DNA from: Chloroflexi bacterium RBG_16_48_8
GTDB lineage: Bacteria; Chloroflexota; Anaerolineae; Anaerolineales; E44-bin32
NCBI GenBank assembly: GCA_001795115.1
Contig: MGNI01000157.1
Span: 1-5,718, forward strand
DNA length: 5,718 bases
Direction of reading: 5' to 3'
The position numbers and the translations under genes are program-made. Below are positions 1 through 5,416 of the stretch, in pieces (within the stretch, counting starts at the first letter, position 1; every line of letters begins with the position of its first letter). Below the pieces are notes generated by a model. That model was not told the origin of the DNA and ran no database searches. It saw only the letters and a list, made by a program, of their open reading frames with translations.

Positions 1-46
1 TTACCATGCTGCCCGAAAGCCTCTTACCATGCTGCCCGAAAGCCTC
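1..46. repeat. Perfect 23-bp tandem duplication inside the integrase remnant
   Basis: Positions 1-23 and 24-46 are identical (unit begins TTACCATGCTG and ends AAGCCTC). The unit encodes the T-M-L-P-E-S-L segment of an integron integrase. Because 23 is not a multiple of three, the duplication shifts the frame: reading on from the first copy meets TGA at 57-59. The second copy is in frame with the downstream integrase reading. The repeat touches the window edge, so more copies may lie to the left. If this is a contig end, an assembly artefact is possible. Confidence 0.9.
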
Positions 47-349
47 ATTCCTGCATTGAAAGAGCACCTCGTTTATGTGAAGTAACTGCATGATCGGGAC
101 GTAGAAATGGGAGATGGCGCCGTCTATTTGCCCTATGCACTCGAAATCAAATATCCCAATGCCAACCGGGAGTGGTCTTGGCAGTATATCTTTCCTTCCA
201 AAAGTCTACCCATCGATCCCCGTACCGGCCTGAGACGACGTGATCACCTGAACGAGAGCAGCCTGCAGAAAGTGGTGCGAGCAGCTGCCCGCCTGGCAGG
301 CATTGAAGATAAGCCGGTCAGCTGCCACACCTTTCGCCACTCCTTTGCC

Positions 350-380
350 TAGATCCTTCGCTTCGCTCAGGACAAGCCTG
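350..380. repeat. Short foreign insert in the integrase, probable dispersed repeat copy
   Basis: An intact integrase would have about nine bases coding T-H-L between HSFA (ends 349) and LEN (starts 381). Here there are 31 bases, a net gain of 22, which changes frame 2 to frame 3 and starts with TAG. The inserted text contains CTTCGCTTCGCTCAGGACAAG. Short sequences of this CTTCGCTTCGCTCAGGA type are, to my recollection, common dispersed intergenic repeats in some environmental bacteria; that identity is not proven from this window. No second copy was found here. No clear target-site duplication is visible. Confidence 0.55.
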
Positions 381-512
381 CTTGAAAATAGCTATGATAT
401 CCGCACCGTCCAGGAACTTCTTGGTCACAAAGATGTCAAAACCACCATGATCTATACCCACGTCCTCAACCGCGGCGGCCTGGCTGTCCGTAGCCCCTTG
501 GATGATATCTAA

Positions 513-667
513 CCCTGATTGTTTTTTCGTGTTGAGTGTTCAATTGCCATAGATGGAATCCCAAAAACATTGAGCCTTTTCATAAGTAGGTATAAGACCT
601 GAGCCGGGATTGGGATTAGGTCAATGAAGATTGGTAGGGAGGGGAGGAACTCGCCTGTGGCAGAAAG
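513..667. other. Intergenic stretch after the integrase remnant, no gene seen
   Basis: No credible reading frame starts here. There is a T-run (about 524-529) just after the integrase stop, but no stable hairpin before it, so a terminator cannot be supported. A weak inverted pair GACCT (596-600) and AGGTC (618-622) is noted without an assigned function. Purine-rich text (about 627-650) leads into the GC-rich folded block that follows. Confidence 0.5.
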
Positions 668-778
668 GTGCCTCCCAGCAGGTGGCGCCCCTCAGCCCAA
701 GCCAATGCCGGACCTTGGGTGTAGCCGGCCCTAACGAGCCAGCGTCGGGCGGTGGAATGGCAGGCCTGGGGAGGGGGG
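668..778 (+). ncRNA. Candidate structured RNA; possible remnant of group II intron domain I or a cis-acting leader
   Basis: The block is GC-rich and self-complementary, unlike the AT-richer text before it. CCTCCCAG (671-678) can pair with CCTGGGGAGG (765-774) with one bulged G, closing a multibranch fold. Inside, CCCAAG (696-701) pairs with CTTGGG (714-719), and GCCC (728-731) pairs with GGGC (747-750) around a loop containing ACGAGCCAGCG. The block starts GTGCC at 668, close to the GUGYG 5' end of group II introns, and the nested stems with purine-rich junctions (GGTGGAA, CATGCGAAGC) resemble intron domain I. No reverse transcriptase ORF and no domain V/VI follow within the window, so it would be a fragment. 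The alternative is a cis-regulatory leader: the 3' arm of the closing stem contains a Shine-Dalgarno-like GGGAGG, 6 nt before ATG 781. The family assignment comes from memory and is tentative. Confidence 0.3.
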
Positions 779-780
779 TC

Positions 781-1131
781 ATGCGAAGCTTCCCTCATAT
801 AGAAAGAGACTCCCCCGATTTGGCGGTCCCCCTAAAACTTCCCACGCGCATCAAGGTAAAGTTGACGGAGTTCGTGATCCTGGGGTTGATAATCCTTCTG
901 ACCGTCGTTGTCGGCCCATTGCCACTGGCAAAAATGGTCAGAAGCGAGCTGGAGACATCCGCCGCTGGCATTGGCCCGATGCCTGAGGCTTATTTCTTTA
1001 GGTCGGGTTCTATCCTTTTGCCTATTGGCGTATTTTTACCCTCACGATCTACCCCGCTTGCGTGCCAAGACGAGCCCTGCAAAGACCATCCCAAGGCCAA
1101 CGATCCCCAATACGGCCAGGCCGACAAGTAG
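781..1131 (+). CDS. Doubtful small membrane ORF (116 aa), possibly spurious
   Basis: I do not recognise this ORF. It begins at ATG 781 with a purine-rich Shine-Dalgarno-like GGGAGG ending 6 nt upstream. The N-terminus is polar (MRSFPHIERDS). A hydrophobic run at about residues 31-45 (FVILGLIILLTVVVG) is flanked by K/R on both sides, as in a single-pass membrane protein. The last 30 residues overlap, in antisense, the 3' end of the large protein gene (1042-4458), and that tail is low-complexity shadow coding. A convergent 90-bp overlap is unusual, so the frame may be a remnant of a membrane gene that lost its own stop, or chance. A terminator between the two convergent genes was not found. Treat as hypothetical. 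Confidence 0.2.
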   Translation: MRSFPHIERDSPDLAVPLKLPTRIKVKLTEFVILGLIILLTVVVGPLPLAKMVRSELETSAAGIGPMPEAYFFRSGSILLPIGVFLPSRSTPLACQDEPCKDHPKANDPQYGQADK

Positions 1132-4100
1132 TAGGGGGGAAGAGGTAGATGCTCCTTTTACCTGCATGGAAAATACAGCGTCTGAAATATCTTCACCCGT
1201 ATTCACCCCATCCGTAGCGAAAACCTTAATCAAGTAGTTCTCACCCGTTTGCAAACCATTCGTCTTGATCTCATACTGCGTGTCTTCCAGGTCAATGCTC
1301 AATGGGATCCAGGTCTCTCCCCCATCTCTACTGAGAGCCAGCGAGAAGAGCAATGGATCCCCATCGGCATCCGTGGCTTCCCATTTGATCTTATAGGAAC
1401 TGTCCTCATTCCAGACCTCCCCGCCATTCGGTGAGAGGATCTTCACTTGCGGGGCATTGGCCGTCACTTCCCTGCTGGCTAAAACCCGACCTTGCGCATC
1501 CTGTATCTCGACTCTGTGCGTCCCCTCCTGCCACTCCACCCGGTAACCAAAGTGGATAAGGGATAATTCTTCGGGCAATCTCGGCTGAGGGTCATAGGTT
1601 ACAAAGGAGGTGAAGAAGCCCCACTTGCTAAGGACATTCCCGGCAACATCATATAGGACAATGTAGTGGTCGCCATTGCCTCCTGCCGTTAAGTCGAGAT
1701 TGGAATCGGGTAGGATGACGAACGGTTTCAGGCTGACTTCATCCTCCTTGGTGATCTGGCCCCGCACAAGGAGAGAGACGGGATCGGCAGCGGATGAAAA
1801 TACCTCGATGGCATTTAAGTATCCATCCGGGTTCTCCACGCCATTCTTCTTCCTGGAAGGTTCGAGCCTTGTCCAGAAGAGGCAGCCGGAGCATATGCTT
1901 TCCATGAAATAGGGAGTGCCCTGCGGAATTGGCATCCAACGGTTCACCCAGAACCCATCGACATCCGTCTGACAATAGGTGCAATCGGCATCGAGGTGAG
2001 CTGGATCTCCGCAGAGATAGCATTCCCCAGGCATCCCCAAAAGAAAATGACACAACTCATGGCCAATCACATAATCCGCTGCACCCCCAAGGGGGAAATC
2101 CCAGTTCCAGCAATAGTAATGTTCATCACCCGGATCGAGATCGGGATTGGTTCGTTGGTGGATCCAATGGGCAGGATCTCCGGTCAGTTCCAGACCAGCG
2201 TCTACATACACCCCGGGCGATTGTCCGCAGCAGCCAAACAATCGAAACAGGATGACAACGTCCACCCCCGGATCGGCAAGCAGGGCGGTATCATGCATAT
2301 CGGAGATGAAGGGTCCATTGAAGCAGGGGTTATGCCCCTTATCCGCTAAATATTCCTCTTGAAAGTAAAAAGTCTCCGCGATCCGATAGGATATTTTCGA
2401 GTCTGCAATGGGATAGGTTGCCAGGAAGTAGTCCACGTAGCGCCTGGCTTCACGATCGAGGCGTTCGAGATCGCTATCCGAGACGACCAAGGATAGTGGA
2501 ACAGAACCCATGCTTTCGGCATCCTGCACCGCTTCCAGGCGCGCTTCCATATCCGCATAACCAGTCTCCTGAAGGTAATATTGGTAATCCGAGATGGTTT
2601 CCAGGGGTGTTGGATATAGTTCGAAGACCCAAGGGACGAAGTAGAGCCGCAGGCTTTTGGTTGTCCTGACTTCAAGGACACCCGAATCCAGGCGATTGTT
2701 GGTCTCATCCGTCTCAACCATCTTATTTTCTGGATCGATTTCAATCGCAAAGCTGACCGCATCCGCCTCTGGCCGTGGGACCACACGCACATTTGGGCCA
2801 TAAATCCCCCTAACATCCTCCCCTTGAAGCAGACCTGCAGGGTTAGTCGAGAGGCCAAATCCCTCGCTTTCCTCCCCTGGCGATATGTAAGGAAGCATGA
2901 CCTCAAAATCGGATGCTCCGGCCGGGATCGGGACCGGTCCCCACATCTCGGGATACGACCAATCCGGTGGGATGCCGGTGATGACCGCGCCCGTGCTTGG
3001 AGGGTTTGTTCTCCATTGCCCATCCGGCAATTCCAACCGGAAATGGACCGATACCTCACAAGCAAAACTGGAATTGACCTTGGCTCTGAAAGCCGTGCTC
3101 TTCCCTTTGACCAAGGGCGCCCCAAAGAGGACTTGCACTGGATCGATAGACACGATTTCTATATCGCCTGGACCGAGGTAAGTAATTGTGACCTGATCAC
3201 GCCCCTCGTTACCTCCCGTGTCGTACGCTCTCACCTCGACAATATTCTCATTGCAGGCGGATAACTCGGCGCCATCAACCGTGTCCAGAAACCAGTACTG
3301 GCTGAGACCCATCCAGGCCGCGCCGATCTCCTTGGAGAGAGCGCCATTCACCCAGACTTCGACGCGGTCCAGCCCGCGATTCTCGCTGATCTCCCCTTCC
3401 AGTCGAGTGAAGACCTCCATGACAATCTCCCCCTCGGTAAGATCCTCAATGGTCACAACGGGAGGGGTGTCGTCTTCAGGTACAGGCACGGCTGTCTCCG
3501 GACCGCGCAGGATCAAATCGTCAATCAATTCCGAGGCGCCCACGCTGGCTCCAGGGCCATAATTCACGGTTGCCTTGATGATCTGACCCGGGGCTTCCAC
3601 CCATAAGCAGGCTTCAATCGGGTTGGTCTCGGCCCTTAAAGTCTCACTGTCGGTTCCAACAACGATCGGATTCCCGGCCTCGTCCTCGCCGTAGGCGGTA
3701 AGTGTTGCAGTATATTCAGAATTCTCGACCTCATTTGAACCGACAAAAACCCCAACGAAGTCTTGAATATTTTGAAATTGCATGACCAGAGGCGTACCAG
3801 CGCTATGGAATTCGTTGGCCGCCGAATATCCGTTGGCCAACGCTTTTGAACCGGAGTGGGTGCCCCAGAAACTGACGATGGTAGGATACTCCAGGGCAAA
3901 ACTGACACCTTCGGGCAGAAGCACGTTTTTGATGATCTCGCCCGCAACAATGTCTTCGAAATCTACCACAAGCTCGCCCGGAGCGCCGGATGGATCACAA
4001 CGAGTGGGGATGCGGGTAGGGGTAGGTGTTGGAGTGGGCGTTGCCGGGATGGGTGTGGAAGGCACAATTACGGTGAAACCGACCGACTGCCAATCGTCCT

Positions 4101-4458
4101 TCCCACTCCCGCAGCGCTGACAGGCCCAGATCAGATGCTGGCCGGCAGTAGCACCTGCAGGAATGGTAATGCTTGTCGAAAATGCGCCGTTGGGATTGGG
4201 CGAGAAATTTCCCAGAAACGAGCCGGTTTGAGCGTCCCAATGGATTTCATAAGGCTGTGCGTTGGGTGCAGGTGCCCAACCGGAGCCGCCAATCGTAACC
4301 GTTGATCCGGGCTTGCCGGAGGTAGGGTTAACAGAAAGTGTGCGCTGTTGGAGAGGACCGGCATAGGCATCGAAAGAAAAGCCCAAGCATAGGACAAATA
4401 TGATGAGTGCAGTGATGAGCCGTGGCCACTGGTAAAAAGAAACCGAGGTGTTTCTCAT
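1042..4458 (-). CDS. Large secreted, membrane-anchored multidomain protein with putative zinc metalloprotease domain
   Basis: This is a 1138-residue protein. ATG 4458 is chosen because AAAGGAG (4467-4473) sits 8 nt upstream; the in-frame ATG at 4485 would place that site inside the coding region. Residues 1-33 form a signal peptide (core LITALIIFVLCLGF, cleavage after AYA), so the protein is exported. Then come: a TIG/Ig-like domain (about 36-132, PTSGKPGSTVTIGGSGW); a Pro-Thr linker (133-153, genomic 4000-4062); a beta-sandwich ending IDDLILRG (about 161-319); an Ig-like domain opening PPVVTIEDL (about 331-428); a CARDB-like domain ending VETDETNN (about 431-590); a mixed alpha/beta domain (about 602-875); beta-rich segments; an Ig-like domain opening SPNGGEVW (about 1002-1100); and a transmembrane helix (about 1107-1131) followed by RKRGRS. 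The mixed domain carries HELCH (800-804), then FLLG and E812. This resembles the HExxHxxxGxxDE zinc site of CLCA-type metalloproteases, with G in place of D. Peptidase activity is inferred. The likely location is the outer cell surface, with the catalytic part facing out. No LPxTG sorting signal is present. Confidence 0.93.
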   Translation of the reverse strand: MRNTSVSFYQWPRLITALIIFVLCLGFSFDAYAGPLQQRTLSVNPTSGKPGSTVTIGGSGWAPAPNAQPYEIHWDAQTGSFLGNFSPNPNGAFSTSITIPAGATAGQHLIWACQRCGSGKDDWQSVGFTVIVPSTPIPATPTPTPTPTRIPTRCDPSGAPGELVVDFEDIVAGEIIKNVLLPEGVSFALEYPTIVSFWGTHSGSKALANGYSAANEFHSAGTPLVMQFQNIQDFVGVFVGSNEVENSEYTATLTAYGEDEAGNPIVVGTDSETLRAETNPIEACLWVEAPGQIIKATVNYGPGASVGASELIDDLILRGPETAVPVPEDDTPPVVTIEDLTEGEIVMEVFTRLEGEISENRGLDRVEVWVNGALSKEIGAAWMGLSQYWFLDTVDGAELSACNENIVEVRAYDTGGNEGRDQVTITYLGPGDIEIVSIDPVQVLFGAPLVKGKSTAFRAKVNSSFACEVSVHFRLELPDGQWRTNPPSTGAVITGIPPDWSYPEMWGPVPIPAGASDFEVMLPYISPGEESEGFGLSTNPAGLLQGEDVRGIYGPNVRVVPRPEADAVSFAIEIDPENKMVETDETNNRLDSGVLEVRTTKSLRLYFVPWVFELYPTPLETISDYQYYLQETGYADMEARLEAVQDAESMGSVPLSLVVSDSDLERLDREARRYVDYFLATYPIADSKISYRIAETFYFQEEYLADKGHNPCFNGPFISDMHDTALLADPGVDVVILFRLFGCCGQSPGVYVDAGLELTGDPAHWIHQRTNPDLDPGDEHYYCWNWDFPLGGAADYVIGHELCHFLLGMPGECYLCGDPAHLDADCTYCQTDVDGFWVNRWMPIPQGTPYFMESICSGCLFWTRLEPSRKKNGVENPDGYLNAIEVFSSAADPVSLLVRGQITKEDEVSLKPFVILPDSNLDLTAGGNGDHYIVLYDVAGNVLSKWGFFTSFVTYDPQPRLPEELSLIHFGYRVEWQEGTHRVEIQDAQGRVLASREVTANAPQVKILSPNGGEVWNEDSSYKIKWEATDADGDPLLFSLALSRDGGETWIPLSIDLEDTQYEIKTNGLQTGENYLIKVFATDGVNTGEDISDAVFSMQVKGASTSSPLLLVGLAVLGIVGLGMVFAGLVLARKRGRS

Positions 4459-4466
4459 TTTAGATT

Positions 4467-4506
4467 CTCCTTTGACGACAAACAATTTATTTCCATCCTG
4501 TCGTCA
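4467..4506 (-). promoter_or_regulatory. Ribosome binding site abutted by an 8-bp inverted repeat (possible operator or 5' UTR hairpin)
   Basis: Read on the minus strand, TGACGACA (4499-4506), an 18-nt spacer and TGTCGTCA (4473-4480) form a perfect inverted repeat that runs directly into AAAGGAG (4467-4473), the ribosome binding site for ATG 4458. In RNA this would be an 8-bp hairpin whose base touches the Shine-Dalgarno. In DNA it could be a dimeric repressor site. A related copy lies further upstream at 4528-4539 (CCTTTGATGACA on the plus strand, against CCTTTGACGACA at 4469-4480; 11 of 12 identical). No convincing -35/-10 pair was seen nearby. Confidence 0.5.
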
Positions 4507-4599
4507 TTCGCTCGCGATCTACAATTCCCTTTGATGACATGAAGATACGGTCCATAGAATGCGATCAGAGTCTGTTGCGTACCTTTCCCCTCGCTTTCG

Positions 4600-4854
4600 T
4601 TATTCAGAGAAATTTTGAGGAAATGAACGATCGAGAAAGATCTTCCCCGTGAGAACATGGGTCTTCACCTGGCTGAAAAACATCTCCCCCCAATTTGTGG
4701 GATGCTTCAAATATTCCTCATACGAGATTGGGTCATGCCACAGATGATAGCAAATGTTCCCATTTGACGAAACAGGGAGTTCGTATACAGAGTGTCCAAC
4801 TTTATGGGTCCGCTTCAATTGTTGATTATCACTCCCCCTTAAGTTTTCAGACAT
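4600..4854 (-). CDS. Small hypothetical protein (84 aa), unrecognised
   Basis: I do not recognise this protein. The frame opens at ATG 4854 (MSENLRGSDNQQ) and ends at TAA 4600-4602, 141 nt upstream of the large secreted protein gene and on the same strand, so the two might be co-transcribed. The composition is plausible for a soluble globular protein: polar N-terminus, then an aromatic-rich core (YELPVSSNGNICYHLWHD, YEEYLKHPTNWGEMFF). There is no signal peptide or membrane segment. The start is weak: the nearest GAGG-like site is about 16 nt upstream, too far for a normal Shine-Dalgarno. It could therefore be a fragment of a longer, broken gene or a chance frame. The frame at 4455-4658 overlaps it and is not preferred. 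Confidence 0.4.
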   Translation of the reverse strand: MSENLRGSDNQQLKRTHKVGHSVYELPVSSNGNICYHLWHDPISYEEYLKHPTNWGEMFFSQVKTHVLTGKIFLDRSFPQNFSE

Positions 4855-5126
4855 TACGTTTTAACTGACACCTCAACAACCATCTTTACCCTGCTTTCCT
4901 TAGAAATACATGATCCTAATTACAGCGCCGGATGACTGTTTTCAAAGGAGCGGGGGGATCCCCGGTTCTTCTACGACAACTACCCATGACCGATATTGGG
5001 GTGCATTCCGTTTGAGGGGGCATCTGGGCGAATCTTCTTTGATTTCAATTTCCAGCAGATGATCGTCTCTACGCCAGCTGGTCATTTTGTCTGGCTTGCC
5101 CCCCAAGTTGGAATATACCCCCGATA
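4855..5126. other. Intergenic stretch, no gene supported
   Basis: No gene can be supported on either strand. A 10-bp palindrome GGGGATCCCC sits at 4954-4963 but has no T-run after it. The minus-strand frame that crosses the area (to 4942) runs through the antitoxin gene and its promoter, so it is taken as a shadow. The stretch separates the minus-strand genes on the left from the plus-strand toxin-antitoxin operon. It may hold worn remnants of older insertions. Confidence 0.5.
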
Positions 5127-5165
5127 TTGACACACACGAATTATCGTGATACACTAATATTCGTG
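5127..5165 (+). promoter_or_regulatory. Promoter and probable operator of the toxin-antitoxin operon
   Basis: TTGACA (5127-5132) is a perfect -35 box. TACACT (5150-5155) is a 4-of-6 match to the -10 box, with a 17-nt spacer, the ideal spacing. Within the spacer CACGA (5135-5139) and TCGTG (5144-5148) form an inverted repeat. A third half-site TCGTG lies at 5161-5165, and ATTCGTG (5159-5165) is the exact complement of CACGAAT (5135-5141), flanking the -10 box. Bound protein here would block RNA polymerase. Ribbon-helix-helix antitoxins, alone or with toxin, normally repress their own operon this way, so autoregulation is inferred. The last half-site overlaps the antitoxin's ribosome binding site. 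Confidence 0.75.
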
Positions 5166-5173
5166 AGGCTATT

Positions 5174-5416
5174 ATGGAAAAACAAAACATCACGCTTTCG
5201 CTATCCAAGGATGTGCTCAGGCGGGTGAAAGTGCTTGCTGCCGAGCAAGATACATCCGTCACGGCTATCATGGAACGATTATTGTCCGAATACGCCACGC
5301 ATCACGAGGGCTACCGTCAGGCTCGTCAAGATCACATGGCGTTATTGAGGTCCGGATTTGATCTGGGAACGGAGGGTGCCCCCAGTTGGACTCGCGAGGA
5401 GCTCCATGAGCGCTGA
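5174..5416 (+). CDS. vapB: Ribbon-helix-helix antitoxin of a type II toxin-antitoxin pair
   Basis: This 80-residue protein should neutralise the adjacent PIN-domain toxin and repress the operon. Residues 4-10 (QNITLSL) form the DNA-contacting beta strand. Residues 12-24 (DVLRRVKVLAAE) and 27-40 (TSVTAIMERLLSEY) form the two helices of a CopG/Arc-type ribbon-helix-helix dimerisation domain. The charged tail (41-80, with APSWTREELHER at the end) is the expected toxin-binding part. ATG 5174 follows TGAGG (5164-5168) by 5 nt and lies about 19 nt after the -10 box. The 3' end overlaps the toxin start by 11 nt, which fits translational coupling and tight co-expression. Length and layout are typical. 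RHH partners of PIN toxins are grouped as VapB, but the exact subfamily cannot be told from here. Confidence 0.85.
   Translation: MEKQNITLSLSKDVLRRVKVLAAEQDTSVTAIMERLLSEYATHHEGYRQARQDHMALLRSGFDLGTEGAPSWTREELHER

Larger units (their letters stand above)
1..512 (+). pseudogene. intI: Integron integrase (IntI-type tyrosine recombinase), 3' part, decayed
   Basis: This is the C-terminal catalytic half of a site-specific tyrosine recombinase of the integron-integrase type, which recombines attI and attC sites. Conceptual translation, joining frames, gives TMLPESL, then VYLPYALEIKYPNA, then WQYIFPS, DPRTGLRRRDHL, CHTFRHSFA, LLENSYDIRTVQELLGHKDV and TTMIYTHVLNRGG, ending VRSPLDDI. These match IntI landmarks: the LP..L..KYP and W.W.(F)(V/I)F segment special to integron integrases, the HxxR box (H-T-F-R), the LGH box and the tyrosine nucleophile in MIYTHV. 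Three lesions are visible: the 23-bp duplication at 1-46, an in-frame TAA at 83-85, and an insert at 350-380 that introduces TAG (350-352) and shifts the frame. The expected T-H-L after HSFA is lost. Catalytic residues survive in the two pieces, so decay looks recent, but no full-length enzyme can be made. The N-terminal half and any attI site lie left of the window. It could also be an IntI-like recombinase without a cassette array. Confidence 0.9.

Noticed and set aside
303..512. Separate small ORF (69 aa) with LGH and MIYTH motifs
   Set aside because: It is the shifted 3' part of the integrase pseudogene, not an independent gene; its first residues are out-of-frame text.
724..770. attC-like core, CCCTAAC next to GCCAGCG
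   Set aside because: A partner GTTRRRY site with matching inner arms was not found downstream, so an integron attC site is not supported.
967..998. Hairpin GGCAT/ATGCC as a terminator between the convergent frames
   Set aside because: The stem is only five pairs and is not followed by a proper T-run in either direction.
1739..2053. Minus-strand frame with cysteine- and arginine-rich text
   Set aside because: It lies entirely inside the large secreted protein gene in another frame and has shadow composition.
2346..3125. 259-aa minus-strand open frame
   Set aside because: It is rich in R, S and W, has no domain, and is fully overlapped by the large gene, which has clear domain structure in its own frame.
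4455..4658. 67-aa minus-strand frame upstream of the large gene
   Set aside because: It overlaps the better 4600-4854 frame and runs through the regulatory repeat and ribosome binding site; no family features.
4954..4963. Palindrome GGGGATCCCC as a terminator or site
   Set aside because: It is a short 10-bp palindrome without a loop or T-run; likely chance in a G-rich patch.
4942..5298. 118-aa minus-strand frame
   Set aside because: It runs antisense through the antitoxin gene and its promoter. The C-terminal WVVVVEEPGIPP looked protein-like but gave no recognisable family.
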